In this document: positions 37,722-47,203 of the stretch, piece by piece | Layout of the letters: each line of letters starts with the position of its first letter | How positions within the stretch are numbered: the stretch's first letter is position 1 | DNA from: JAFAHD01 sp963772515 | Lineage (GTDB): Bacteria; Vulcanimicrobiota; Vulcanimicrobiia; Eremiobacterales; Eremiobacteraceae | DNA: 64,000 nucleotides | Assembly (NCBI GenBank): GCA_963772515.1 | Contig: CAVYXC010000002.1 | Coordinates: 930,001 to 994,000, forward strand | Direction of reading: 5' to 3' | Notes under the pieces: generated by a model | Databases searched by the model: none | Told to the model about the DNA's origin: nothing | Seen by the model: only the letters and a program-made list of their open reading frames with translations | Position numbers and translations under genes: made by a program

Positions 37722-38039
37722 ATGCCGCGGGTGTTGGCCCTTGCGCTCGTACTCCTTGCACTTATCAGCCCGTTCTCTTCTCGCGCGACACCGAGTCAAG
37801 TACCGGTTGCAGTTTCGCATGCCCAGGTTCAGGTTGCGTATTCCTACATCCCGATGTTCGATACCGAAGCGGGGGCGCAAAGGCAGTGCCCAAAGGACGC
37901 CGTCGTTTGGTTGAATACAAGGTCTGGCGTCTATCATCTCAAGGGCGAGCGTTGGTACGGCAATACGGAACACGGCGCCTATGTGTGTCAAAAAGAGGCC
38001 AACCTTGCGGGATATAGGGAGACACGTAACGGCCAATGA
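37722..38039 (+). CDS. Small secreted protein with YHxxGxRWYGNT motif
   Basis: 105 residues from ATG 37722. Signal peptide RVLALALVLLALISPFSS, cleavage near S-R-A. The mature part ends in a compact conserved motif, VVWLNTRSGVYHLKGERWYG followed by NTEHGAYVCQKEA and AGYR. This W-N-T, Y-H, Y-G-T, G-Y-R pattern is shared by a family of short exported proteins with no settled function. First of a run of small secreted proteins. Confidence 0.65.
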   Translation: MPRVLALALVLLALISPFSSRATPSQVPVAVSHAQVQVAYSYIPMFDTEAGAQRQCPKDAVVWLNTRSGVYHLKGERWYGNTEHGAYVCQKEANLAGYRETRNGQ

Positions 38040-38096
38040 GATGGATCGTGGAGAATTCGATGCAACAATCTCAATTGCGGACCTAGAAAGTTGGAA

Positions 38097-38409
38097 ATGA
38101 TGAAGAATCTCTCCCTTCTGATGATCGTCATGGCTTGTCTCGGATCAGCGAGTACCGCCAGAGCCGAGGGTACTTGCCCGGCTAAAGTGATAACCGTGGG
38201 CATGGGAACGGGAATCCATTCGCTTAACCCAGACGCGGGGAGCCGAACTAATGTTTCCGCCGCCGTCGCACTTCCACGTTGGTGACAGCGTATTGGCTTG
38301 CCTAGATACAGTTCCGTTCACAACATCTACTGGCAAAGAATGGATTTCTGTCTTTGATCTTACTGCAGACACGCACTTGGAAAGTATCTACGGGCCTGAG
38401 GGCGCTTGA
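38097..38409 (+). CDS. Small secreted protein (frameshifted), C-terminus HLESIYGPEGA
   Basis: ATG 38097 gives a signal peptide (KNLSLLMIVMACLGSASTARA) and about 30 mature residues. Near 38245 the frame moves one base on to PPPSHFHVGDSVLACLDTVP, GKEWISVFDLTADTHLE and the end SIYGPEGA. Joined, it is an exported protein of about 103 residues; no family known. Its last codons are duplicated in front of the EAL gene at 33.7 kb. The shift has the same sense as in rlmN and modA. Confidence 0.5.
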
Positions 38410-38602
38410 ACACCGGGATGAAAGCGCTGGTCTTCGCCTTAGCCGTCGCCCTGGCTTGCAAGATCGCGGCTCAGGTGCTAGCATAGACCTTAGCCGGCTG
38501 CGGCATTCTTTAGGAATGGCAGCAGCGGTTGAGCACATCCCGCCGGCAAAACGCTTCTCGACCAGACGGGCTTCTGTTTTGCCGAAAACGAAAGGAATGC
38601 TC

Positions 38603-38914
38603 ATGTTCCGTCGTATCCTATTAATCGCGTCTTTTCTTATCTTGGTGTGTGCCTTTCCGACAGTCGCCCAAGCAGGCAGCTTCCGCATCGAGGACAACGG
38701 CGACCACACCATCGTCGGCATCTGGGTGTCTCCTTCGTGGGCTACTGCTTGGGGTAATGAGTTGCTCGGTGATGATGTCCTGGAGCCTGGGTACTTCGTA
38801 AAGGAATACGTTTCGGGGTGCTACGCAGATATTCGCGTACTATACGACGATCAACAGGTGTTGACACGCTATAACTTTGACACCTGCGTCTACAACTTAG
38901 AATCAAACTATTAG
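38603..38914 (+). CDS. Small secreted protein, conserved W-G-x-N-x-L-G type
   Basis: 103 residues. Start ATG 38603 has GGA at six-base spacing; ATG 38597 is also in frame. Strong signal peptide (RRILLIASFLILVCAFP, cleavage A-Q-A). The mature part, IVGIWVSPSWATAWGNELLG, LEPGYFVKEYVSGCYADIRV and RYNFDTCVYNLESNY, matches a recurring family of about 80-residue exported domains with a Cys pair and a W-x-x-N-x-L-G core. Function unknown. Confidence 0.65.
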   Translation: MFRRILLIASFLILVCAFPTVAQAGSFRIEDNGDHTIVGIWVSPSWATAWGNELLGDDVLEPGYFVKEYVSGCYADIRVLYDDQQVLTRYNFDTCVYNLESNY

Positions 38915-38930
38915 TCCGGAGGACCGTACC

Positions 38931-39179
38931 ATGCGTTTCGAAAAGATCAGCACCTTCACGATCTTGGGTACCCTCGTTACCGCCCTCACGTTCCCGGCCA
39001 CGGCTGATGCCGCTCCGACTGTGAAATACGTACCACAATCGGCAACGCCGACGAAGCAGTTTATCCAGCTCCAGCCGGGTATGCAGCGCACTTCCTTCGG
39101 GACAAAGAATGGCATGAACAAGAAGCAATTTATCGCGTCTCTGGAGTTGCCGTCCCAAAAGCAGCGCCCGCACAATTAG
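38931..39179 (+). CDS. Small secreted protein, unknown function
   Basis: 82 residues. Signal peptide STFTILGTLVTALTFPATAD, then a polar basic mature part (VKYVPQSATPTKQFIQLQPG). It begins 16 bases after the previous small secreted gene with GGAGGACC as ribosome binding site, so the two are probably one operon. Confidence 0.55.
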   Translation: MRFEKISTFTILGTLVTALTFPATADAAPTVKYVPQSATPTKQFIQLQPGMQRTSFGTKNGMNKKQFIASLELPSQKQRPHN

Positions 39180-39301
39180 ACCGAGCTTCCTACCCAAATA
39201 GCGGACCCTATAAGCTGCAGAACCTGACGCATCGCAAGAGCTGCATAGCGAAAGCGCTCGTTGCGCTCGGCGCATATAGTCTGCTGACTGTACGACTTGC
39301 T

Positions 39302-40503
39302 GTGGCCGATGAAGGCGCCGTAACCACATTCGCACGTCTAAAGCCAAGTCTTGCTATCGTGCAGTCGGAGGCTGGCAACGAGGTGTCTATGGGCACTGGA
39401 TTTTGCATAGCCTCTGACAGCAATCGCTCATACTTTATTACTAATAATCACATGTTGATCAGCGATAAAGTCAACCTGCGCCTTGAAGTCGACCACTCGA
39501 TGTACGCGACTCGCGTTTGCGGCGCGGGGCTCCGCCAATGGATATAGCTCTGATCGAAGTGAATAGGGGCAATATACCCGCGGTCGTCCTAGCTTCGCAG
39601 CTTCCAGAGCCGGGCACCCTTATTGCGGTGGCCGGATACCCATCTTTCCACTTGACGTCCGATCTCGAACCTTCGATTCACCTGGGATCTATCAATTCGA
39701 TCATGGAGGACGGCGTAATCCTTGAGCATGATGCATTGACGGATCATGGCAATAGTGGCGGCCCACTATTTGACCGTGACACAGGAGTCGTCTATGGTAT
39801 CAACAGCGCGCTCATCCCCTCGCGTACCTCCAAGGAAGTCGTAAACTTCATCGCGTTTGCAATCCCATATGTTGAACCTTTTTTGGACAACGCGAGGGTA
39901 GCATATACGCGGGCCGAAGGGGGACAAAGCCCATCGGCTGCTTTAGGGAATGGCGCGCTCCTCGCAGACAAGCCTGGAGCCTTCCGGGTCGGTTACCTAG
40001 CGCCTGATGCGCAGCAACCGGGGGCGGTCCCCATCAAGCAAGCTGTCGACAACCATATCCAGCAAGAAGTTGGGCCGATGCTGGGTTCCCAGCTTTTGTC
40101 GGTACCGCAAGCGATCGTGGACGTGTCTGACTTGGTGGCGTCATTGCATCAGGTATGCGACTCGCAACGTGTAAACGCGGTCCTGATCATCAATTACGGG
40201 TGGGGCGGACAGGTCAAGGGCCCCACAGATCATATAACCGCCGACGTTCAAATGATCCTCGGCGACTGCTACGCGGAGACCGTTTTTTCGGGTAAGGGAC
40301 ACCAGGAGTCTGATTTTGCTGCAGCCACCGCAAATGACATAAGCGCCTTCACGGCCGCGAGCACTGCGACGGTCAATTCAGCCGCGGACCAAGTCTTGAC
40401 CGAAATGCGCACGCGGATCACTGCTGATCCATCAGCTCTGGTAAACCTTGAGCGCTACGGCTTGCGATCGGGACTCGCGAACGAACAGCTGGGCTGGTCC
40501 TAG
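39302..40503 (+). CDS. Exported trypsin-like (HtrA-type) serine protease, frameshifted
   Basis: The His of the triad lies in SYFITNNHMLIS in the first frame. Near 39525 the frame has to slip to reach APPMDIALIEV with the Asp, then HGNSGGPLFDRDTGVVYG with the Ser. The first frame extends upstream of the given GTG through KALVALGAYSLLTVRLAVA, a probable signal peptide from about 39220 without a clear start codon. The 190-residue C-terminal part (IQQEVGPMLGSQLLSVPQAI, VLIINYGWGG) is not a PDZ domain and is unfamiliar. All three catalytic residues are present, so activity is plausible if the shift is an error. Confidence 0.6.
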
Positions 40504-40606
40504 GAGCTGGTAAGGTCGGCGCTGTTGTAACGGCGATCTCACGGTTCGGGCCAGCTGCGATTGCCGGGCTTCGACGCTTCACACCTCCGAAGACGAAACG
40601 GCGAGC

Positions 40607-40754
40607 ATGAAACGGGTTGCGCAGACATTTGAACGCTCTAATCGGCCGACTGGAAGCCGCTGGCGGTAGTTACTACGCCGAGATCCTCCGCGCAGATGGC
40701 AAGACTGTCGATGTGCGCTATCAGTCGGAAGATATAGGATGTATCATGAACTAA
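40607..40754 (+). pseudogene. Very small protein gene, frameshifted
   Basis: ATG 40607 reads MKRVAQT. One base on, the text continues LNALIGRLEAAGGSYYAEIL, RADGKTVDVRYQSED and IGCIMN before TAA. Together about 48 residues of good protein-like sequence with the one-extra-base shift seen elsewhere. No family known. Confidence 0.35.
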
Positions 40755-40812
40755 CCACTGCTTCCGAGGCAATTAGACCGCGGGTTATCACGCTGCTCAA
40801 AATGCGGCGTTG

Positions 40813-41472
40813 GTGCAATCTATGGGCGGCACTTACACGGGGCCGATACAAGACTCCAACGGGGGCAATGGCAACCTTCAACTCACGCTCGTTCCAATGC
40901 ACGGCACCTTGTCTGGTTCTTGGGGTGCCACGTTTGAAAAGCCGACGTTCAACAGCTCGGGTACGCTGTCAGGCGCTACCAGCGGTGGCACCATCACGGC
41001 GACGCTAAAGCCATTTGCCGAGGGCTCGTGCATCCTTACGCTTACCGGTACCTTGGCAAAAGACGCTATCTCTGGGAGCTACCGCTCTGCGTCGTGCGCT
41101 ACCCAAGCAAGCGGCACATTCCAGGTGAATCAGCACGCAACGAGTTTACCCAATATTGCCGGAGCGTAAAGCGGCTCACTTACTGACAATCTGGCTGGCG
41201 CAGGAAAATTTACAGTCACTCTATCGCAGAACGGCGCCGCCCTTTCCGGTACGTGGGCCGCGAGCTTTGCAGATCGGCGGTTAAACAATTCGGGAACGGT
41301 TAGCGGCATTGTGGTTAATGCCAGTGCTGCCCAATTCTATCTTATATCATCTGTTGCGGGCAGTTGCGTATATTCAGTTACTGCCGTTGTGCAGGGGACA
41401 GAGATGAAAGGCTCTTACGCGACCCAGAATTGTCCCTTACCCAATGGCGGATCCTTTACGGCGAATCGCTAA
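40813..41472 (+). pseudogene. Two-repeat beta-rich protein interrupted by in-frame TAA
   Basis: Two tandem copies of an approximately 100-residue domain rich in Gly, Ser and Thr. Copy 1 has LVPMHGTLSGSWGATFEKP, NSSGTLSGAT, GSCILTLTGTL, GSYRSASCA. Copy 2 has LSQNGAALSGTWAASFADR, NNSGTVSGIV, GSCVYSVTAVV, GSYATQNCP. Each has a conserved Cys pair. A TAA at 41167-41169 separates them in the same frame. Such repeats are typical of extracellular beta-sandwich domains. The 5' end is uncertain (GTG or Met a few codons later), and no signal peptide is visible, so the N-terminus may be lost. Confidence 0.55.
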
Positions 41473-41624
41473 GCATCGACCTCGCGGCCACCGGACGTTT
41501 GAGGCGCCTTGTGTAGTATCCCTCGGAGAAACCAATAGTTGCCATCAAACAATGACGTGGCATGTCTTGTGGGCATGGGAACGGTAAAGAAGGCAGCTTG
41601 GAGCCGCCGTTCAAAGAAATCGCC

Positions 41625-42059
41625 ATGGCTAAGTTCCTAGGTTTTGACCACATCGACACGCGGGTGCGCTCGCTTGCGGCCGTCGAGCCGTTCTACGACC
41701 GCCTCATGCGCGAGCTCGGCCTGCCCAGCAAACGGCATTCATTCGTGGATGCGGCGGGAGACTGGCATAAGCTCAAACCCGGCCAGATCCACAATGTGGC
41801 GGAATACTTCGAAGAGCTGCCCGTCGGCAGGGCGGCGTTCTTCATCGGCTTCATCGAGGATCCGGACATGATGCCCACGCGCACGCGCATCGCGTTCCGC
41901 GCGGAACTGGCAGAGCTACCGCGCTGGGAAGAGTTCCTACGCGAAATCGGGGCGGTCGCTATCGAACGCTCGGAGTCGATGGAGGAGTACCCGGCGATCT
42001 TCTTCGAGGATCCGGCCGGCACGCTGCTTGAGATCGTGGCGCGCAAACCGCACGAATAG
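41625..42059 (+). CDS. VOC-family (glyoxalase/bleomycin-resistance fold) protein
   Basis: 144 residues: FLGFDHIDTRVRSL, then FYDRLMRELGL, a middle strand with HNVAEYFEEL, and EYPAIFFEDPAGTLLEIVAR, the classic paired beta-alpha-beta-beta-beta modules with metal-ligand positions His (DHID) and Glu (LLEIV). Reaction unknown; VOC proteins include glyoxalases, dioxygenases and antibiotic-binding proteins. ATG 41625 is the natural start. It marks the return to core-like GC content. Confidence 0.85.
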   Translation: MAKFLGFDHIDTRVRSLAAVEPFYDRLMRELGLPSKRHSFVDAAGDWHKLKPGQIHNVAEYFEELPVGRAAFFIGFIEDPDMMPTRTRIAFRAELAELPRWEEFLREIGAVAIERSESMEEYPAIFFEDPAGTLLEIVARKPHE

Positions 42060-42141
42060 GCAGCCGCAGGGAGCGGCCAGTCGAGAGCTAAGGGGACTAG
42101 CCCGGAGCAGCACAAACCGGCTGACATAGGAGTCGGGGTCC

Positions 42142-43980
42142 ATGGAAGCTCTGCTGGTTCCCCTTATCCTCGGGATCATCGTCTTACCGATCGTCCTGTC
42201 GATCATCGCATTGGTGACGGCATCGGGGCTGCGCGCACGGGTCGAGGCCCTCACCCAAAGTGTTGCGCGCCTCACTGCGGGCGCAAAGCCTGCCGAACCC
42301 GCAGCTGCCTGGACAGCGCCGGCGCCGCTGCCACCCGAGCCTGCCGCGCCATCCGCAGCTCCGCCGGCTGCACCATCACCGGCGATGCCACAATCCACAG
42401 CGGCGCCGCCACTCGCGCCGCTACCGGAACACGCGTACGCGACTCAGCCAGAGCGCATGGACCTCGAACGCGTCATCGGCGGCAAGTGGCTGAATTGGAT
42501 CGGCATCGCCGCGCTGTTGATCGGCACCGCGTTCTTCCTCAAGTACGCGTTTGACAACAATTGGATCGGCCCATTGGGCCGCGTCACGATCGGCGTGCTC
42601 GCCGGCACGGCGCTCATCGCCTACAGCCAGTGGCTCTTCAAGAAGACATACGTCTATTTCGCGGAGGGCGTGGCGGGGCTCGGCGCCGGCGTCTTGTTCC
42701 TGTCACTGTATGCGGCGTGGAACTTCTATCATCTGATCACGAACCTCGAGGCGTTCGGCGGGATGGTCGCCATCACCGCAGTCCTGCTCGGGCTGGCGCT
42801 GGCGCGCGACTCGCAGCGCATCGCCGTGCTGGCGCTGGTCGGCGGCTTCGTCACCCCGTTGCTGGTGAACAGCGGGACCAACGCGGAAGTGCAGCTGTTC
42901 AGCTATCTCGCGCTCTTGAACGCCGGGTTGCTGTGGGTATCGTACGTGCGTACCTGGCGCAGCCTGCCGCTCGCGTTCCTCTTCTCGGTGCTCTACTTCT
43001 GGAGCTGGTACAGCACGTACTACGATGCCTCGGCCCTCACGCCGACGCTCGCCTTCGCGGCGATCTTCTTCGCGGAGTTCGCGGTCCTACCGGCCTTGAA
43101 CGCGCTCAAGACTGGATCGCAGTACCCGGAGCAGATCGTGCTCGTGCTGCTCAACACGGCATGGTTCGTCGTCGCCTTGCACCTCATACTTTTCACGGAT
43201 CATCGCTGGCTGCTGACGATCGATGTGGTCGCGTTGGCCGCCGTGTATCTCGCCCTGGCAAGCTTCTCTCCCAGGCCCGCAACCGAACAGCCCACGGCAC
43301 GGATCCTGTATGCGGGCTTGGCGCTCACCCTGGTCACGCTGGCGATACCGATCAGGCTTGCAGGTGCGTGGATCACCATCGGCTGGGCGTTAGAAGGCGC
43401 GGTGCTGATGTGGAGCGGTTTTTCGACCAATACGAGGCTGATGCGCACGGCCGGTTTTGTCGCCTTCCTGCTGGTCGTGGTGCGCTTGGTCGTCTCACCC
43501 ATCGAAGGCGGCCAGCCGTTCTTCAATCCGCGCTTCGAGACGTTCGCGCTCGTGATCGCCTGTTTAGGCGCGTCGGTATACATGTCGACGCGCCACCGCG
43601 ACCAAGTGGACGGCGGCGAGCGGACGCTCTATAACATCCTCCAAGTCGCGATCAACGTGCTCGCCCTGTGGGCGCTAACGAGCGAAGTACTCGGCACGCG
43701 CTATGTCTCCCAGCGCCAGCAGCTGCTGGTGACCGTTGTCTGGACGATCTACGCTGCGGCGTTGCTCGTCGTCGGCGTGAGCACCAATTCCAGTCTGCTG
43801 CGTTGGCAAGGGCTTGTGCTGCTCGGCATCGCGATCGTCAAAGTGTTCCTGTTCGATCTGTCGGAGCTGCCGCTGGGTCTGCGCATCCTCTCGTTCATGG
43901 CGCTCGGCGTCGTGCTGCTGGGAATCTCATTCCTGTATCAGCAACGCCTGAAATCCGGGCGCCCCGGGGACCCACCGTGA
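42142..43980 (+). CDS. DUF2339 polytopic membrane protein
   Basis: 612 residues. N-terminal helix, then a coiled/Pro-Ala-rich cytoplasmic linker (about residues 30-100), then the DUF2339 start WLNWIGIAALLIGTAFFLKY and some 18-20 hydrophobic segments to the end. Typical blocks YFAEGVAGLGAGVLFLSLYA and GGFVTPLL are present. Function unknown; usually paired with a DUF3999 gene, as here (stop/start overlap GTGA), suggesting a cell-envelope complex. Confidence 0.9.
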   Translation: MEALLVPLILGIIVLPIVLSIIALVTASGLRARVEALTQSVARLTAGAKPAEPAAAWTAPAPLPPEPAAPSAAPPAAPSPAMPQSTAAPPLAPLPEHAYATQPERMDLERVIGGKWLNWIGIAALLIGTAFFLKYAFDNNWIGPLGRVTIGVLAGTALIAYSQWLFKKTYVYFAEGVAGLGAGVLFLSLYAAWNFYHLITNLEAFGGMVAITAVLLGLALARDSQRIAVLALVGGFVTPLLVNSGTNAEVQLFSYLALLNAGLLWVSYVRTWRSLPLAFLFSVLYFWSWYSTYYDASALTPTLAFAAIFFAEFAVLPALNALKTGSQYPEQIVLVLLNTAWFVVALHLILFTDHRWLLTIDVVALAAVYLALASFSPRPATEQPTARILYAGLALTLVTLAIPIRLAGAWITIGWALEGAVLMWSGFSTNTRLMRTAGFVAFLLVVVRLVVSPIEGGQPFFNPRFETFALVIACLGASVYMSTRHRDQVDGGERTLYNILQVAINVLALWALTSEVLGTRYVSQRQQLLVTVVWTIYAAALLVVGVSTNSSLLRWQGLVLLGIAIVKVFLFDLSELPLGLRILSFMALGVVLLGISFLYQQRLKSGRPGDPP

Positions 43981-45200
43981 ATCCTGCGGCGCTCGTGATG
44001 GCCCTCGCATTGATCGCGTCGCCACCCGGGCTGTCGAACCAGTGGGTGCATTGGCAGGCGTGGCGGCCCATCGGTGCGGGCACGACCTCGGAGTCGCGGC
44101 TCGTGCGGTTCCAGCTGCCCATCGCGCTGTTCGGGTCGGCCCAGCCCGATCTTGGAGACCTGCGCGTTGTCGACGACGCAGGCAAAGAAGTCCCCTACCT
44201 CATCGACTCACGGCAGCCGTGGCCCATCTATGTGTGGAACGACGCGCCGCTGTCAGACGTCGGCTTCGTTCCCGGCAAATACACGCAGGCGGTGGCCGAT
44301 GTCGGGTCGACACATGTGCTCCACAATACGCTCAAGCTTTCGCTGCCGGAGAGCGAGAGCGATTTCTTCGCATGGGTGTCGGTCGAGGCGAGCGACGATC
44401 GCACCACGTGGCGCATCGTGCGCGAGCGCGCGCCGATCTTCCGGTTCCGATCGGACGGGCTGGAAGGCCAGCAGCAGATCTCATTTGGCGACACGTCGTC
44501 GCGTTGGCTGCGCGTCAAAGTACTCGACGGACAGCAACGTTTCTTTATCGACGGCGTCCAGGTGTCGCACGAGGTCGAGACCACGCCACCCCTCCAACCG
44601 CTGCTGGTTCCGGTTTCGTTTCAGTCAGAGTCGCCGGGGCGCAAGAGCGTGTGGGAAGCGGATCTGAGAACAGACAACGTTCCGGTCACCAGGATCACCT
44701 TCACCGCAGCACAGCTCGCATTCCATCGACCCGTCACGGTCAGCTGCAGCAACGACCGCTCTGCATGGGCGGAAGTCGTGCAAAGCGACACCTACCGCGA
44801 GCCCGATTCGCAACAACTGTCGGTCGACGTGCCGCAAGGCCGCGGCCGGTATTGGCGCGTTACCATCTTCAATCGGAACGACGCCCCGATCGACGGGTTG
44901 CACGTCAACCTGTTGACGACTCCGTTCTACGTCGTGTTCAGACAGACGCCGGGGCACGCTTACTTCGTGCTGTACGGGAACGACCGCGCGGCGTCGCCCG
45001 AATATGATTTCGCCACCGTGACCACACGAGAACAGCGCGCCGCCGCAACGATCGTCACGGCCGGAGCCGAAGCCAAGAACACCGCATACCAAAGCCCCGC
45101 GCCGTGGACGGAACGCCACACCTGGATCTTATGGGCCGCACTGCTGCTGGCGGTGGTGGTGATCGGTGCCTTCGCGATTCGGTTGATGCGCTCGACGTAG
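43977..45200 (+). CDS. DUF3999 membrane-anchored protein
   Basis: 407 residues. Signal peptide, a large beta-rich extracytoplasmic region (FQLPIALFGSAQPDLGDLRV, RDERAPIF-type strands, RYWRVTIFNRNDAPIDGLHV) and a C-terminal helix (WILWAALLLAVVVIGAFAI) with a short cytoplasmic end. The discoidin-like strand pattern suggests ligand or polysaccharide binding. Coupled to the DUF2339 gene. Confidence 0.85.
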   Translation: MNPAALVMALALIASPPGLSNQWVHWQAWRPIGAGTTSESRLVRFQLPIALFGSAQPDLGDLRVVDDAGKEVPYLIDSRQPWPIYVWNDAPLSDVGFVPGKYTQAVADVGSTHVLHNTLKLSLPESESDFFAWVSVEASDDRTTWRIVRERAPIFRFRSDGLEGQQQISFGDTSSRWLRVKVLDGQQRFFIDGVQVSHEVETTPPLQPLLVPVSFQSESPGRKSVWEADLRTDNVPVTRITFTAAQLAFHRPVTVSCSNDRSAWAEVVQSDTYREPDSQQLSVDVPQGRGRYWRVTIFNRNDAPIDGLHVNLLTTPFYVVFRQTPGHAYFVLYGNDRAASPEYDFATVTTREQRAAATIVTAGAEAKNTAYQSPAPWTERHTWILWAALLLAVVVIGAFAIRLMRST

Positions 45201-45213
45201 AGCGCCAACCGCG

Positions 45214-46605
45214 CTACATATTGTGGGTCGCCTTGAGCCGCTTGGTGCGGAGCGCTTCGAGCAGCGTGTTGTAGTCCTGCTCGTTCTGTTCGGCGTACGA
45301 CTCCGCGAATTCACCGAGCGCGCGGTCGAGCGCATCGCCGTTGCCGACATAGCCGGCGATCATCGACGGATTGCCCGAACGCGCGTGTGCGCGCGCCAGC
45401 GTGCGCCCGCATAGCGCCGCATAATCGGCGAGATCTTGCCGGTCCATGGTCTGCACGGTGGCCGAGTACTTCATGTCGCGCAGCTGGCGCACGTAGTAGT
45501 CGTGGTACAGCCCGCGCGCCCAGCCCAAGAACATGTCGCTAGCGGCCTGCATGAGGCGCTGGCCGTGCACGACCCGCTCGCCGTGGTTCGAGTAGCGGCT
45601 CTTCCCCAGATAGCGCTCGAGCACCGAGGCCTGCGCTTCCTTTATCTGGAGCAGCAGCGGGTCTGTTTTGTCGCGCCCCATGAACAGTGCGACGTAGCAG
45701 CGCGTGCCCACGCTGCCGACGCCAACCACCTTGGTCGCGAAATCGACCAGGTGGTAGCGGCTGAGCAGCATCTGGCGGTCGTTCTCCAGCGTGTCGCGAT
45801 AGCGGATGATGTCTTGCACCAGTCGCCGCGCGCGTTCGGCGTCGCTCAGGTGCGCCACCAGCGGCGCCTCGTCTTCGATCCGGAACGAGCCGGCTTTGCG
45901 GACCACGAAGCTCGGGAAGCCGTGGTGGGTCGTGCGATGGATGGACGCGTGCTGCTCGTGGCGAGCGGCCTTGACGTAGCTGCGCGGCACGATTTCCAGC
46001 GCCGTGCGGATGTCGATGCGCGAGTACCAGACGTCGAGGTAGCCGACCTTCGCCAGGCTATTCATCTGCGCGCGGTAATGAAAAGCCGCGACTTGGGCGA
46101 TCTCGCGGCTCTGGCGGCGGCGCAGCCCGTTGTCGCGCGCGGCGATGAAGCAGCTCGCCGCCAAGCGCTTGAGATCCCATTCCCACGGGCCGCGCAACGT
46201 CTCGTCGAAGTCGTTCACGTCGAAGATCACGTTGCGCTCGGGCGTGGCGAAGAGCCCGAAGTTGGCAAGGTGGGCGTCGCCGCAGATCTGGGCTTTGATG
46301 CCCGATACCGGTGTCGAGCTCAAGTCGTGCGCCATGAGGACGGCCGAGCCGCGATAGAAGGCGAAGGGCGAGGTCGCCATGCGTCCATAGCGGATGGGCA
46401 CGAGATCCTGCAGGCGCGTCTTGTTCGACTCGGTGAACAACGCGATCGGGTCGCGTTTGCTCGTCGTCTCCCACACCGCATGGCTGGAGCGGGGCACTTT
46501 GTCGCGCAGCGCTTTGCCCGCTTCGTAGCGCTGCGCTGCGGTCGGCACGTCCGCATAGCGCACGAGCACACTGCGCGCCTTCTTCTTAGCCATGAACGCC
46601 CTCAT
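45214..46605 (-). CDS. DUF2252 protein (kinase-like fold)
   Basis: 463 residues. Key blocks are KRDPIALFTESNKTRLQDLV, VPIRYGRMATSPFAFYRGSA, ICGDAHLANFG and VIFDVNDFDETLRGPWEWDL. GDxHxxNF followed by D-x-NDFDE mirrors the catalytic and metal-binding loops of aminoglycoside-kinase-like enzymes, so a phosphotransferase is possible, but no substrate is known. The start is ATG 46605 or the Met four codons later. Convergent with the DUF3999 gene, with only 13 bases between stops. Confidence 0.88.
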   Translation of the reverse strand: MRAFMAKKKARSVLVRYADVPTAAQRYEAGKALRDKVPRSSHAVWETTSKRDPIALFTESNKTRLQDLVPIRYGRMATSPFAFYRGSAVLMAHDLSSTPVSGIKAQICGDAHLANFGLFATPERNVIFDVNDFDETLRGPWEWDLKRLAASCFIAARDNGLRRRQSREIAQVAAFHYRAQMNSLAKVGYLDVWYSRIDIRTALEIVPRSYVKAARHEQHASIHRTTHHGFPSFVVRKAGSFRIEDEAPLVAHLSDAERARRLVQDIIRYRDTLENDRQMLLSRYHLVDFATKVVGVGSVGTRCYVALFMGRDKTDPLLLQIKEAQASVLERYLGKSRYSNHGERVVHGQRLMQAASDMFLGWARGLYHDYYVRQLRDMKYSATVQTMDRQDLADYAALCGRTLARAHARSGNPSMIAGYVGNGDALDRALGEFAESYAEQNEQDYNTLLEALRTKRLKATHNM

Positions 46606-46677
46606 AGAGACTGACGATGACGAAGGCGCCTTGACTTGAAGAATGGCGAGCCCGTTTCCTCGGAGAACACGCCCGCC

Positions 46678-47199
46678 ATGAACGTATCTGACCTCAAGGC
46701 TAAGATCCGCTCCATCCCCGATTTTCCGATTTCCGGCATTTTATTCCGCGATATCACGCCCGTGCTCCAAGACCCGCAGGCGCTGCACGCCGCCATCGAC
46801 ATCATGGCGCAGCCGTATCAGGCGCAGAGGATCGACGCCGTCGTCGGCATCGAAGCGCGCGGCTACATCCTGGGCACGCCGATCGCGTACAAACTGGGCG
46901 CCGGATTTGTACCCGTGCGCAAGCCCGGCAAGCTGCCGTTTGAGAAGATCAGCGTCGACTACGCGCTCGAATACGGCACCAACACGCTTGAGATGCACAA
47001 CGACGCGATCGCAAGGGGGCATCGCGTGCTCGTCGTAGACGATCTGCTCGCGACCGGCGGCACCGCCGCGGCGGTGCGAGAGATGATCGATCGCCTGGGC
47101 GGCACCATCGTCGGCTTCGCGTTCCTGATCGAGCTTGCGGCGCTCAATGGCCGTGCCAAGCTCCCGGGCGTCGACGTGAAGACCTTCATCACGTACTAG
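46678..47199 (+). CDS. apt: Adenine phosphoribosyltransferase
   Basis: Salvages adenine to AMP using PRPP. 173 residues, the standard length. Shows IRSIPDFPISGILFRDITPV, GIEARGYILGTPIAYKLGAG, the basic loop VRKPGKLPFE and the PRPP motif VLVVDDLLATGGTAAA. CGGAGA precedes ATG 46678. Commonly found next to rel in many bacteria, as here with one gene between. Confidence 0.96.
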   Translation: MNVSDLKAKIRSIPDFPISGILFRDITPVLQDPQALHAAIDIMAQPYQAQRIDAVVGIEARGYILGTPIAYKLGAGFVPVRKPGKLPFEKISVDYALEYGTNTLEMHNDAIARGHRVLVVDDLLATGGTAAAVREMIDRLGGTIVGFAFLIELAALNGRAKLPGVDVKTFITY

Positions 47200-47203
47200 C
47201 GTC

